From Mycteria americana (taxonomy: Eukaryota; Chordata; Aves; Ciconiiformes; Ciconiidae), in contig NC_134367.1 of assembly GCF_035582795.1 (NCBI RefSeq), positions 57,753,562 through 57,817,561 on the forward strand: 64,000 nt of DNA. The letters are read 5' to 3'. Position numbers and translations under genes: made by a program. The notes beneath the pieces were generated by a model. The model made no database searches and had not been told where the DNA came from. It worked only from the letters and a program-made list of their open reading frames with translations. Positions 20,101-33,540 of this stretch are shown in pieces; within the stretch, counting starts at the first letter, position 1; each line of letters starts with the position of its first letter.

Positions 20101-23077
20101 GCTCTGTTCCTGCCTTGGCTTTTTCTTTATACCTTTTACTTTCTTTGACAGTCCTTCTGTTGAGAGTTTATCTTTTATTAGCTTTTAGGCCTCCAGCCAT
20201 CATATACTGTCATGGTCCTTTGGGGCACATTGATCTTTATTCCAGCATTGTTTCGCTCACTTGAAGGCTTATCACCAGCATTTCTTTGAAAGGCTGTCTC
20301 TAGTTTAATATCTGAAGGTTAGACAATGCATGATAGACCCTTTAATCTCACCAGCAGAGTCCTAAACCAATATTATCACTATTCTGCTCTTATATTTTTA
20401 GGTTTTAATTAGCTTGGATGTGTAGGAGAGAAACTTTAAAGTAGTCATTAAATGTGATTTGTTGACTGTTCTCCAAATTCTCATCTCTATTTTAATAATA
20501 TGCATGAGTATTCTCATAATTAATAAGGTCATAATGGAATCTTCATTAATGTAACACTACCCATCTGATCTGACAAACACAGATCCTTTTCACTGGATTT
20601 TTAAGTGGTTTTTAAAAAAAAACCAAAACAAAACACCTCCTTCTCCATTAAGCAGTCAGCAGTAATGGTTTATGTGTTTTGTTTTTTAAATGATTCTGCT
20701 ATAAAAACAAAGAGCCATGTGGGAAATCCTGATAGAGTCACCTTGCCTTAGATTGTATAATACACTTAACTAACTTGGAATTAAAAAGAAAAACAAGTGT
20801 GTGGGGCTTAGCCTTTAGTTTGTTTGTTTAATTTGGAGGAAAATACTGAGCAGCTCAGGCACTATGGCATTACTCTCAGGATGCAATTTGCTCAACGGAC
20901 TGATTAGCAAGGGAAAAGAGCAGAGGTGGAAAGGTGGAGAACAGGGATAGAGGACACTTTGTCTGTGGTCTTGCTCTTATCACAGGAAAATGTTTCAGCG
21001 TTTGTGCCAGTTTAGTTGTCATGGAACAGTGAGCAGCGTAAGTTCTACTCACTTGATAATACCTTCTGTGCTACAATTTGCCAGGTTTCCTTTTAAAAGC
21101 ACCTCAACGAAAATATGATTATTCATTATTATTTTAGAAGAATGAATGCATGCTTCTGCTGACACCATGCTTTGATCCATGGATTCCCAGCTGATGGATG
21201 AGATGCCTCTCCATCTTCCTCATAACTGCATGTCTCTCAGATGGGCAGAGCATCAGTAGGAATCCATATACAGCAATATAATAAAACAATGCAGTAAGGT
21301 TCTTTGGCTGATACATACATAAATCATTCTGCTTACTAATGTGAACTGCTCTTATTCTTTGAATACGTATTTCTTGAGGCCAGAAATTAACGTAACCTTA
21401 CTTAGTTCTTTTTAGGTCACCAAGCAATAATTTCTTCCTTGGCTCAATGTCATCTACACTCTATCCCTGGACCTGTTAGATTTTTTTCCAGGTCAAAGCT
21501 ATTTCAAAATCCACATGAAGTTTCGAGGCAAGAAAAAAAAATTGTTTGCAGTTGTTTGCCTTATCCTCAATTCGTATCCTCCTCTGCTGCTTCCTCATTC
21601 ACTTCTCCTCCTCTTTTCTGAATTGATTTCTAGCAGGAGAATGCTTTTTCTAATTTCCAGTTTATACATATTTGATGTCAGTTTATTACCATTTGTTTTC
21701 ATATTAGTATGAGAACTTAAATGATTCTTCTCCCTCCTAGTGTTTCTACGTAAACATATGCATTTCATGTCTGTTTCCACACTTGGTTTTCCTTTTACTA
21801 GGCTGAATAAGCCAATCTCTCCTAGTGTCCTCAGCTAAAATAATCTCTCTGTTCCCTTGGACATCTAATATTGCTTTCCTGAATCTCTTCAGTCTTGAGT
21901 TCAATTTTCTAGGGCATGAGTGGCCAGAAAATGTGTCATCAATAATTTCAAATATTTTTCCTATCTGTGCTAGTCATATGTTCATCAAACTGTGAAGAAT
22001 CAGGACTTGAAGCATGCTTATTCATTGTTACATATGCATAAGCATACGTAGCATCAAAACCTAAACATGGACTGTATATTTATAACTTCAAAACTAGCAC
22101 TTTGCACATACATAGCAGAAAAGGTGGGAACCAGTGACTATCAATCATGAGCAAGCAGTACTGCCTAATTTTAGCAGTACCTGTCTGAAATAGTAAAGAT
22201 GCTGATCTTTTCCTGCTGAGAGTAGCAGTGTACAAGCTAATGAGCAACAGGCATAAGGAAAATTCTGATGCAGGCTCATCACTACCTGATGCAAAAAAAA
22301 TCTGCTTTTATCCCCCAAAGACAGGCTGCGTAAAGTCATTAGTTACTCTTTTGCACTGTAATCATAAAAAGGGGAGCCCATAGGAGATAGCTTTGAAATG
22401 AGATCCTTTGCTGCATTGTTGTGAGCTACTGTGATACCTGCCTGTACTATAAAACACTTTACAAAGCCTTAGAACTTTAAAAACTTGCCCCTTAATGTTG
22501 ATAGAAACTGTTTTGACGCAATGAAGAAACTGTTCTACTAAGCAATACTGGATCCTAATGGGAAAGCAATCCTTTAATACTGGGAAAGTCCAGGCTCTGA
22601 AATTGCTTTGGTGCAAGTGACTGTCACACAGGTGAGCTTGCCGGGATTGGTGGGGGAGAGTCTTAATCCAGCATGCTCTCCATCTTTCCAGTAATCATTC
22701 ATTGCTGGGTTTGTCACAGTCCTCATTATTGCTGATAATGATGATTTTCTATGCCTAAGCCTGATATTTGCATAATGTCCCATAGGTTGCTAAGGGTTGC
22801 TAAGAAATCTTATAATACTTGAGAGTGGTATTTCTTAGAAAGAATGTAGCTTTTAAAAAAACCCAACCAACAACCAACCAAAAAAAGAAACAACAAAACC
22901 CATTTGCTTGATTTATTAGAGCTAGTTGTAAATGTTTTAGTGATTCTTACCCTCAGAAAGAATGTGCAAACACTAGAATTTCCTCACTAAGACGTGGGAT
23001 ACACATTATGTAGAAGTTTGATCTAACTTGTTAACTAGCCTCCCTCTATACCCAAAGGTAAGAAAAATAATTTTAAT
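17151..23077. other. 5.9 kb AT-rich non-coding, no gene seen
   Basis: No coding frame with family motifs and no recognised element. A-rich low-complexity patches lie at 17960-17999 (A16 followed by CACA and AAAC stretches), near 20617-20635 and near 22854-22890 (AACC-type). These AAAC/AACC patches resemble one another but no element body is attached to any of them. Confidence 0.5.
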
Positions 23078-23190
23078 TTGGCCAGCCCTGAAATGGTCAG
23101 GCCATTGGACTAGATGATAGTTGTAGATCCCTTCCAACTGAAATTATTCTATTCTGTTCTATTCTGTTCTGTTCTGTTCTGTTCTATTCT
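23078..23190 (+). mobile_element. CR1 LINE 3' tail fragment
   Basis: Only the last part of the 3' UTR (GGCCAGCCCTGAAATGGTC ... CCCTTCCAACTGAAATT) and a TTCTA/TTCTG pentamer tail from about 23144. Same subfamily as 16446-17150. It is an extreme 5' truncation, about 70 bp of body. Confidence 0.9.
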
Positions 23191-26100
23191 AATTCAACTC
23201 ATCCATCTAAGACACCTACCTTAGGAGGTATAAACTGCCATCCAGAAGTTCCACTGCCTCAGACTCCAGGAAAAACATGCTTTTTTTACAGTGAGTTTAA
23301 CCCTTTGTTCAGACTTAAGGGACTTAAGGGAAAATGTTTTTAAAGTTTTTGTATACAATATAAGCAAAACAATTGTGCATAATTACTTACTGCATAATTA
23401 CTTATATTAAAAATTATTACAACATATCTGAGTCAAAATAACAACCAAAAAACATCTTCAGTTGTCTTCTGAGCTCTCATTACACTATATGAAACATTCT
23501 TGATTGTCCACAATCTGTACTGAGAATCCCTCAAGAAAGATTTGCTAACAGAAAAAACTATGAAATGTTTATGCTTTATATTCCCCTTTCTTAGGTAAAA
23601 CAGTTATTTATTCTAATTTAAAATTAATTACTTTGCTTATGTTCTGAGTCCAATTTCTCTTCAGAGATGTATTTCTCCTGTACTTACAAACAAAAGCCAC
23701 CTTTCTGATTCTACCTTCTGTCATGCTATTTATTAGATCTGCTTTGCCCAAAAAATAAAAGCCAGCAATAACAGTAAAATATGGGTTCAGGATTATTTAT
23801 TTTATGTTATAATTTATTTACAAAGCAGTTTTGAAAATTAGGCCTCAGATGACGGAAAAATTATGGCCCCCTAAACAAGAGGCTGTGTTGGAAACCTGGC
23901 CTCCTGAGCTGTAACCTACCCAGACACTGGTTATAAACCACCAGGGTGTTCCAGACACAGTGAAGAAAAGACACTGCATAAAAAATAAAATGTAGACAGG
24001 TAAAACTGAAAGAAAAGGATGGAAGTCTCAGATTCCTAGAGGCAGGAGTTTTGGTGCCTACACCAGAGGAGCCAAGGGAGCTGAGCTTTGCTACCTTGGT
24101 CCATGGCATCTGGGAAAAAAGGCATTTGCCTTTTTCTTATTTTTACTTGAGTAGGCACAGCCAAAGAGATGTGACAGACCACCAAGTCTGTCAGTCCACT
24201 ACTGTTGCAGAAAAACAAAAAAGCCAGTTCTCCTGCCTTTTATGTTTTTGCTACTCCTATTGTCCTATTTTCTGGCACCTGCCTTCCTCAAGTACATTAC
24301 ATACCTAATAAAGATTTTTGTTTATTTTTCTCACCTTCTCTCCGCTTCCTTGCATGTGTTATCATCTCCCTGACTTTTCCTTCACCTGCAGCCCTTCTTA
24401 GTTCTCCTGTCTCTGAGCTTTGCTATCCTTTCCCCTGGTCATTCTTATTTAATCCTTCAGAATCCCTGTGCATTTGAGCCTCCCTCTCCCATTCACTCCA
24501 GCTCCATTCATTTCTCATGCATGATTTTGTACCTGTGACAACTCTTTACCTCACACTCAGACCTTAATTCCCATTTCCTCCTGTACTTAGATTATAAATT
24601 TTTTAAATGTGAAGCCAAAAGTACTTTCCAAAAGTCATAATTCCCGACCAGAACCATCAGTCTGAATAGATTCCCATGCCATTGAATATATATAATTTAA
24701 TGTAATTCTATTTTTTCTTGAACCTTCATCACGTATAGATAATACCAAAATTCATCTCTGCTAAAGTTATTTTACCATGACCTTTAATAAGCAAAGATTT
24801 TCATTATTGCTTAAAAAATAAAAAAAATGCTGTCATGCTTCTGTACCTTTGTTCAAGAAGTTTGCAAAAACAGGTTACAACAGTTTACATATCTTCAAGA
24901 CACTAGGGACATATGCTTCCTCTCAGTTATCATTGTACTGTTTATAACACACTTTCTGTCAGAATAAAGCTTTGTGGAGCTGTGATAACAAGTTACATAG
25001 TGCTGGACTAAGGTCACTGAGGAGTGAATTCATATCATTTTACTTTAATTGCCTTAAAGATGGGCATTTATTTCAAGTGCATCACTGTGACCCCTGCTAT
25101 TCCGAGATGAGAGAGCTTGTTGTCTCTCCTGGGATGCAGCTTGCCTGCCTGAAGGGTCTTTGTATGGGGAGAAGTGCCCATAGCTAAGTGCCCATAGCTA
25201 AAATTAGGTGAGAGAAAAACACTCTCACAACACCCATCTCCTCCTTACCGTGCCTTTTAAAATGTACCTTACAACCACGGAGGCACCATCTTCACTTTTT
25301 TTTCCTTCCAAATCAAAGTTCCTAGAAATTCTATAGCAAGGTGATTTAGAATATATTAAAATCTAATTTGTTAAATGGTGGGGGGTTCTCCTCAACTCAG
25401 ATTGTCTGGTTATCACTTTGGAATGCCATTTGCACTGCTAGGATATTGTTCATGAAGCTGATATTATGAAACTACTTGCTAGGAAATTCAACCTACATTC
25501 ATCAAGTCTGACAAAAAAACCCCCTCTGTATTCCGTTTAGAATTGCTGCAGGAAACTATGATCCTCAGAGAAAATATGGTCAATTTTCAAAGTGTTGCAA
25601 ATTGGATTTCCAAAAACAACAAGATAAATGAAGAGGTAAAAACCCAAGAACATAAAGACAAATATCTCTTTTTTGTCCTAAAATAAGTTTCTGTACCACT
25701 TGGGAATCATAGGCATCACTGTAAATAAAATATTTAGTGTATGCTTTTCTTTTGTATAAAGTTTGATACTGTTGTGTAAATAGTTTTATGTCACTACTTT
25801 GTCTCCAGAACTGAGTGATTTTTGTTGGACTGTGTTTAAGCAGTTGTCCTAAGAAGATGCTGTAGTAAATCTAAATTTGATTTTTCCCAACACCCAGAAA
25901 TTATAAGTTTGGTTCCAAGGAAGAGATGTTAAAAAAGAAATATTGAAAATCCTCCAACTAATTTTTAAGGGTATTATTTCATTTAGCTTTCAGTTCACTT
26001 ATTTAGCAACAGTGTTTATTTCTTGAGAACACACTGAAAGAAATAACAACCTTTCAGAATCCCCCAAACATCTAAGATCATATTTAAATAGATTATTTCT

Positions 26101-26461
26101 CTTTAGTTGCTTTTTTTTTCTTTCATCACTATTTTTCTAACACTTCGCTGCAATTTGTGCCTGAAAGACAAAAGCCCATCAACTTGGGATTTCTTCACTG
26201 CAAATATATTGTTCCAAAATGGTAACGAAAAGTGTAAGGAAATTATGAAAATCTATCTACCCTCTTCCTCTGGGGCTGTTTTAACCTGTGATTCAGCATG
26301 ACTGAAAGCTTGCTACAATAGAGATGTAGTTTAATTAAATGGCTATATGAATCATTTACCTTACAGATATCTTCTGAGTATTGGCTTTATTTCTTTCTTG
26401 CATTGCAACACTTGTTTTTCCTTACTTTTGTTTTTCTTCTTTTTTTTTTTTAGAAAATAGG
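23191..26461. other. 3.3 kb AT-rich non-coding, no gene seen
   Basis: No recognised element or gene. Small direct duplications are visible: a 14-base unit (TGCATAATTACTTA) at 23376 and 23391, and a 14-base tandem unit (AGTGCCCATAGCTA) at 25173-25200. A T-rich run lies at about 26440. Confidence 0.5.
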
Positions 26462-26720
26462 AGCAGAGAATCACAGAGACATAGAGCATAAGAGGTCACA
26501 TAACTGACTTCCCTTCCTGCATCCCTACACGGAGCAGAAATTACTATAATTAAGCCATCTATGGGAAATGTTTAGCTAACCTGCTCTGGACATCCAGCAC
26601 AGAAGAGATCCCATAGCCTATCCAGAAGACCTTTGTAACATTTCACAAATTTTATAGGTGCAAACCTTTTCCTAATATCTAATCTACATGTTCTTGATGA
26701 CAGATTGAGCTACTTTTTTT
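26462..26720 (-). mobile_element. Old CR1 LINE 3' remnant, minus strand
   Basis: Reads inward from AGAATCACAGAGACATAG, the complement of a CR1 tail. It later has CTTTTCCTAATATCTAATCTA, the complement of the 'RLDIRK' region shared with the copy at 28.65 kb. It is much diverged and has indels, so it is an old insertion. Boundaries are approximate. Confidence 0.6.
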
Positions 26721-28452
26721 CCCCTTTCACTTTCACACAGAAAGCAAGTGATAACCATTCTCTCCAGGACTTCTTTTTCCATGCAGAAAGATCACTATCA
26801 GTTTTCAAACAAATAAGGCAATAATGGTGTGGAATCTTCTCATGGTAAAATGAAAGGCAAGGCTTTACTTTATTCTGGAAGTATTACTGCTAACAAAACC
26901 AAACAAATCATTTAGTTCATGGAAACTGATTTATAAAACCTGTGGAAAAGGATATATCATTAGATATTCTCTCAGCACCCAGCATGATAGACTGAGCAGG
27001 ACATCCACCTGCTGCTGTGGTATTAAAAAATGGTAATTATTAGTACCGTTTTAGCACACATGTTCTGCTTTTCATCTTTAAAGTGTTCTAAAATAGAGGA
27101 CTGGTTGCCTGCTGCCACTGTTAACACCTGCATGGCTGTGTTTCCAATATGTTATAGGTCAGATCAGACTGCCAATAGTCTGCATAAATTTGATTTCCAG
27201 TAAACAAGTCAGCTGGAAATAAGATTTCAGCATAAGCCTGTGAGCAGTAGCCTGTGTTGTGAGAATGGAGTCCAGCCCTGTAGACATACCAGTTGTGTGA
27301 CATGTGGGAGCAGGCACCAAGCTTCCCCAATCTGCTCCTCGCTGCCTGAGCACAAAAGTGTGACATCCTCTGAGCTGTTGCTCTGTCCTAGGTCAAGCCT
27401 GCTAGGAAGTTCATGGACGGAATAGCACTTCAGCCACGTAGCGCTGGTGTGTGGCCATGGTATAGGTCCAGTTGCCCCTCAGGATCACAAAAGCTGTCCT
27501 ATCCACCAGCCTCCAGTGATAACCCAAAATCCACAGCTAAACTAGATACTATAAAATTTTGCATTCAAGCCTTGGGCTTAAATGTATGCTAAGAAGTCAA
27601 TTTTGGTCATCATCCCTCCTTGTCCCCACAACCAGATGGTAAATTGTACCAAAATCTTGCACTATTACTGCTCATGCAGGTTTCTCTTAATCACATGTGA
27701 TGGTCCACTCCAAGACAGATGTACAAAGTCTAGCTTGCACAAAATTGTAACTCTGCCTTTTGTGCATGAAAAAATATGTGATTTGTTGCCTGTATTTCTT
27801 TACCTACAAGATCTGAAGTTGTGAATATTGTTATACAAATTGAAATTATATCTAGGACCAGGAAGTACATGAATTTTCTTCACGTTTCCTAATTTCCTTT
27901 CATTTCAACATATCATAATATTCATGTTAGGAATCAGAAAGGATGAACTATTCTGTTCTCTAGCTAACCCTGTTTTTTTAAATAGTTGCTCCTTAGAAAG
28001 TGAAAGTCCCACTTGAAGTTCAGGAAATATATAGAAGTATTTTAGAGAGGCAGGGTTATACTGAGGAAGATAAGAAATTAATATTTACATTTAGATGATG
28101 GTGTTCATATGTTTCAGATATCAGAACTAATCCATTTATGGTTTCTTCTGTGGTTTCCCATTTCCCATATCTCTCTTTTATGTCAGGATCCTTTTTTCAC
28201 TGTTTGAATTGTAACCTATTGTTCACTACCATGAGTTTCTGGAGATACGTGCAAATAATGTGATTTCTAATGCAAAAGAGAATGTGATGGATTTGCCCCC
28301 GCCTACATGATTTCTTCATAGCGGTGTTGCCTTAATGCTGTACAGATTCTTGGGTTTCATATACCATTAATTTCAACTTGCTTTCTTCATTAAAATTCTA
28401 AGAGGCAGAAGGCCTTAAATAGAAAATGACCCCTAGTAAGGCAAAGCAGTGG
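26721..28452. other. Non-coding, nothing recognised
   Basis: No gene or element identified. A less AT-rich patch at about 27110-27520 has open frames on both strands, but no recognisable motif and no splice-bounded exon was supported. Confidence 0.5.
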
Positions 28453-29866
28453 AAATCACAGAATCACAGAATCGTATAGGTTGGAGAAGACCTTTAAGAT
28501 CATTGAGTCCAACTGTAAACCTAACACTACCAAGACCACCACTATACCATGTCCCTAAGCACCTCATCCAAACGTCCTTTAAATACCTCCAGGGATGGCG
28601 ACTCAACCACTTCCCTGGGCAGCCTGTTCCAATGCTTGATAACCCTTTCAGTGAAGAAATTTTTCCTAATATCCAATCTAAACCTCCCCTGGCGCAACTT
28701 GAGGCCATTTCCTCTCGTCCTATCGCTTGTTACTTGGGAGAAGAGACCGACCCCCACCTCTCTACAACCTCCTGTCAGGTAGTTGTAGAGAGCAATAAGG
28801 TCTCCCCTCAGCCTCCTTTTCTCCAGGCTAAACAATCCCAGCTCCCTCAGCCGCTCCTCATCAGACTTCTGCTCCAGACCCTTCACCAGCTTCGTTGCCC
28901 TTCTCTGGACTCGCTCCAGCACCTCAATGTCCCTCTTGTAGTGGGGGGCCCAAAACTGAACACAGTATTCGAGGTGCAGCCTCACCAGTGCCGAGTACAA
29001 GGGCACGATCACTTCCCTACTCCTGCTGGCCACACTATTTTTGATACAAGCCAGGATGCCATTGGCTTTTTTGGCCGCCTGGGCACACTGCTGGCTCATA
29101 TTCAGACGGCTGTTGACCAACACCCCGGGGTCCTTTTCTGCCTGGCAGCTTTCCAGCCACTCTTCCCCAAGCCTGTAGCGTTGCATGGGGTTGCTGTGGC
29201 CCAAGTGCAGGACCTTGCACTTAGCCTTGTTAAACCTCATACAATTGACCTTGGCCCATCAATCCAGCCTGTCCAGGTCCCTCTGCAGAGCCTGCCTACC
29301 CTCAAGCAGATCAACACTCCCACACAACTTGGTGTCATCTGCAAACTTACTGAGGGTGCACTCGATCCCTTCATCCAGATCATTGATAAAGATATTAAAC
29401 AGGACTGGCCCCAACACAGAGCCCTGGGGAACACCGCTTGTGACCGGCCGCCAACTGGAGTAAACTCCATTCACCACCACTCTTTGGGCCTGGCCATCCA
29501 GCCTGTTCTTTACCCAGCAAAGAGTACACCCGTCCAAGCCATGAGCAGCCAGTTTCTCCAGGAGAATGCTGTGGGAAACCGTGTCAAAGGCTTTACTGAA
29601 GTCTAGATAGACAACATCCACAGCCTTCCCCTCATCTACTAGGCGGGTCACCTTGTCATAGAAGGAGATCAGGTTGGTCAAGCAGGACCTGCCTTTCCTG
29701 AACCCATGCTGGCTGGGCTTGATCCCTTGGTTATTCTCTACATGCCGTGTCATAGCACTCAGGATGGTCTGCTCCATCAGCTTCCCCGGCACCGAGGTCA
29801 GGCTGACAGGCCTGTAGTTCCCCGGGTCCTCCTTCTGGCCCTTCTTGAAGATGGGCGTCACATTAG
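28453..29866 (-). mobile_element. CR1 LINE, 1.4 kb, well preserved, minus strand
   Basis: The 3' tail is at the low-coordinate end as AATCACAG repeats (28453-28472), followed by the complemented 3' UTR and ORF2. It covers the reverse transcriptase fingers/palm and the C-terminal region. The 5' truncation is at about 29866, directly against a hairpin-forming repeat (29871-29931). Few disruptions suggest a younger copy than those at 26.5, 47.5 or 60.8 kb. Confidence 0.95.
28542..29866 (-). pseudogene. CR1 ORF2 reverse transcriptase, one nonsense codon
   Basis: Target-primed reverse transcriptase of the LINE. Reading leftward: NVTPIFKKG (fingers), [23 protein letters not shown], the first catalytic Asp in [19 protein letters not shown], and the active-site FADD at 29345-29334. 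An in-frame TGA at 29261-29259 then interrupts the frame. Beyond it the same frame continues through [14 protein letters not shown] to [10 protein letters not shown] and a stop at 28542. So there is one nonsense change and no frameshift in about 440 codons. The endonuclease and start are missing through 5' truncation, so it cannot be active by itself. A 385-codon open frame on the opposite strand is a shadow. Confidence 0.94.
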
Positions 29867-29870
29867 TGTG

Positions 29871-29931
29871 GTAATGTGTGGTAACACAATTTGTGTAGGT
29901 AATATGTGTGGTAACACAAATGTTACCACAC
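29871..29931. repeat. Short tandem/inverted repeat at the CR1 5' junction
   Basis: TGTGTGGTAACACAA occurs at 29875-29889 and again at 29905-29919. GTGTGGTAAC (29906-29915) and its perfect complement GTTACCACAC (29922-29931) form a 10-bp stem with a 6-base loop. It abuts the truncated end of the CR1. Confidence 0.85.
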
Positions 29932-29939
29932 TTTCCTTT

Positions 29940-32510
29940 ACCCTCAGGCATTTAGCCACTAGAACTATTTTTATTTCTTAAAACTTTTATCTAATGTATA
30001 AAATATGAGTTCTTATTTTTTTCCCCAAAATACATCTTAGAAGAAAGGAATGAATGAACAGGTTCTAGGAGGTTTGCTTCAATAAATGTAATGGGTGATG
30101 AGCTGCTGTCCTCAGATATTGTCTCCAATCAAGCCCTGTATACTCTACATAGGAAGATGAATTGACATAATTTTTAGAAGAGCGTTTTTCAGCAAGTTGT
30201 ACAGTTAAATAGGACAATTTTACTCAAGCCTGCAAAAACAATAAGCCTGACCCTCCAGCTCTGCTTTGAAAGGTCATTTTGATTAGTACAGGCAAAATTG
30301 GAAAGTAAATGCATTTTCAATGCCTGGTGTCTTTTGGCTTTCAATGGCCGAATGGCCTAATTTTTCAGAAGTGTAAAGTATGTGCAGGTTCTGCTGAACT
30401 CAATGGGAGCAGCAGGCATCATGAATTCCTGACAATCAGGCCATGAGTCTCCTCACTTCTCTCTCTCTTCTCCTTTCCCTCCCCCCTCTTTTCTTGTTAT
30501 GATAATGTAATGTCCTTTTTGACAAAGAAACTTCATTCATGATCTGTTAAGTGTAGTGGCTTTCATCTCAAGGTTGTATACTGAGAAAACTATTAAAGTT
30601 TGTTTTTAATTCATCAGAACTGAGTTATGCTTCAGACAACATATTACGTGCATCAGAGGTCCCTTACAGCGTCAATCACAGCCAATTGGCAATCCAGCTG
30701 AAGCAATTTAACAGCGCAGAGTTCTGCATGGTTAAACCCGTTATGGATTATCCATAAAGTATCCACGCTCAGATTTAGCCTTAGAAATTTAGAAATTAAG
30801 GTTCTCAGCTATATTCAAAATTTATAAGGGATTGTCACCAAATAATTACCTTTCTCAGGAAATTAAAAGAAAATTTCATTGTTCTAATATTTAGCCAAAT
30901 TGTTGCTCAAGCATATGAGGGGATGGAAACAAGAGGGTGGGAAGAAGAAGAAGTTGTAGCTCTCTTAAATGATTGTCATTTATTATGATGCAAAAATCTT
31001 TTAAACAAAGTAATTTTAAAATTAATAGCTATTATTTTAGATATGAAAGAACAGCAGAGGCTTGGAACAAATCATACTCAACCAGAACTCTTCTAGTCAC
31101 AGAAAAGTAGTGTTTTAACTAGCCTGGCACAGTTAAAGTATTATATGCCATTAGTATACAAATACTAGTACATCTATTCATACCTGAGATGTAGAAGAGT
31201 TACCCATGTAAAATGTATATACATTTTTTATACTCTACAGATATGAACATTTCTGTCCAAAAGTGACCAAGTCCACACAAAGGTTCATACTTGTCTAATA
31301 TCATACCTGAAATAGTTTTACCAGTATAAAACTGCATGTAGCCATAGCAGAGACTTTGAAATGTAAGCTCAAGGGCATTTCTTGCCATTTTAATAAGCCA
31401 TTCAGTTTCTCTATACAATGGATTTTTGACTTGTATTTATTAGTTTGATTCTTTCACCCACATCACTTTTCCTTTTTATATTAATTTCATATTTAAGATG
31501 CACTCTGTCAGAATGTACAAAACATTTTAAAAATCATTAGAAACAAATTGTTGAATAAGAAGCCAATGTGACAGAAAAAAATGGCCATATATAGATATTG
31601 TAGGCAGATGACTAGCCTAGAGGAAAAAGGAATCAGTCCTGTTTCCATTTCTTCCAAAGGAGAATAGGCATGAAGAACAGCAGTGGCATTCAGTTGGGTA
31701 CTGTTATTATATATTTTACTCAGATTCAGTGATGATGCTTTTAGGAATACTTCCATTTTATCAAGACTTTTAAATTGCCTACAGAATAATTGTTTCAGGC
31801 TAAAATTTGGGATGTAATAGGAGACAGACTGCATTCATGCTTTGGGTTGAGGTGGCCTACAAGGGAAGGAGGCAGAGAAAGACTACCTCCTGACTTTTTC
31901 TGAAGTTTTAACAACAGTGGGAGGAGGGAGGATTTAGTGTGCCTTGATTTGGAGGCATTTCAGTGCTGACAAGCAGCAGTGAAAGAAGGAATGGTTCAGA
32001 AATTGGATGAGATGTTAAATAATTTAAATGATAGTATACAATTATGTAATATAACAACTCTAAAAAAACCCCAATAAGATGGGTCTTTACTTGAATTAAA
32101 ATAAAAAGGCAAAGTAACCTAAAGCCCTATAGTCTGTCAAGGAAATAAAGAGTGGCTATGATTTTAGCCTATATCAAGGAAAAGAAAAAAACCAGCAAAA
32201 TCAGTGTGCCTGGATGTTTAGTCACCTTCAGGAAAAACAAAATCATAGCATATTGAATAGTGGTTTTTTTAAAAAGTTACATGGTGATCTGACATATACA
32301 AGGTATGTGCAATCAAAAGCCTAAGGAAGCAAAGTCACTAAAACCTGCCAAATTTTTAATGAATTACTGGATTTTTTTGGCTCAGTAATAGAAATAAATT
32401 CTTATAGTCTTTTATCTAAAGTGTTTTATAAAATCACATTTAAAAATATGAAAATTGTGAACATGCAAGCTTAAAGCCATATCCTTTATTGGAAGTGTGT
32501 TTTTAAGCTC
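29940..32510. other. 2.6 kb AT-rich non-coding, no gene seen
   Basis: No repeat or coding region recognised. A patch at about 30640-30770 is less AT-rich and holds two short palindromes: GCCAATTGGC at 30681-30690, and ATGGAT-T-ATCCAT at 30743-30755. It may be conserved non-coding sequence, but this is untested. Confidence 0.5.
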
Positions 32511-32690
32511 AGAATCACAGAATCACAGAATGTTTGAGGTTGGCAAGGACCTCCAGTGGTCACCTAGCCAAACCCTCCTGGTCAAACGGCGCCCCCCAGA
32601 GCCAGTTGCTCAGGGCCGTGTCCAGACAACTTTTGAGTATCTCCAAGGATGGAGACTCCACAACCTCCCTCAGCAACCTGCTCCAACTTA
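32511..32690 (-). mobile_element. CR1 LINE 3' end fragment, minus strand
   Basis: Starts with AGAATCACAGAATCACAGA (complemented tail), then GAGGTTGGCAAGGACCTCC, and ends in the complemented end of ORF2 (GGATGGAGACTCCACAACC). Only about 180 bp is kept. Same subfamily as the fragment at 33.5 kb. Confidence 0.92.
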
Positions 32691-33540
32691 TTTCTAGATA
32701 ATCATAGTTGCTTATTAGTACTGAATAAAATATTTAAAATAGCTTTTTTTTTTTAAAAAAAGGATTTTTGTAAAAAACTAATTAACCTTAATTTTATTTT
32801 TTTTTTTGGCAGGGGGGTCCTATCCACAAAATGGAGTTTTATACAGTGAGAATAAGAAAGAATGTAAACATACAACTAAGACCTGAACCTTTTAAATATT
32901 AAATTGAAAATGTTCAAGGCATGCTTTCAACCAGGTACAGAAATAATCAATTTGGTAAATGATTACCCTTTGAAACAGTCTGTCAGACACCTAAAGAGAA
33001 AGATGCCTTTAACAAACATAGAGGCAAAAGCAGAAGAATGTAGTTGGCACACATGATGAAATGACAAGACTGAGATTTAATTTGTCATATAGTAATTTTA
33101 AATTAAAATCTAAAATGAAGTTACCAACAAAAAAAGTTATGACTTTAAGATCAGCCTTGAAAGCAGATAAAAGTGGGCAGATGAGCAGACTAGGTACATG
33201 AGGAAGAACAAAAAACTATTTAGTTGAACAGAAATTGAAATATTCGATGTAGTATTGAATATGCATTTTTGCAAAAAATTAAAGATGAGATTCTACAAAT
33301 ATAAAGGATAACAAGATACAGTTTAAAGGATGGAGGAAAGTGACAAAGAAGAAATCAAACCAGGGAATACTTTCTATCATTTATGAGATATTCAACCACA
33401 AGAAAGTAAAAGAACAACATATATTCAGTCAGAGATGTTGAAGGTATCTTCTCATAGGTATCTATGTTCTTTGTGTACAACAAGAACAAGGGACTGGTGA
33501 AGAAGAAAATTAGACCTTTCTAGCTTGGAACAGGAAATCA
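32691..33540. other. Non-coding, nothing recognised
   Basis: AT-rich spacer between two minus-strand CR1 fragments. A T9-A6 low-complexity patch lies near 32745 and a T10 run near 32800. Confidence 0.5.

Noticed and set aside
28449..29606. 385-codon plus-strand frame as a host gene
   Set aside because: Exactly antisense to the CR1 reverse transcriptase. No recognised domain. Listed only as a curiosity.
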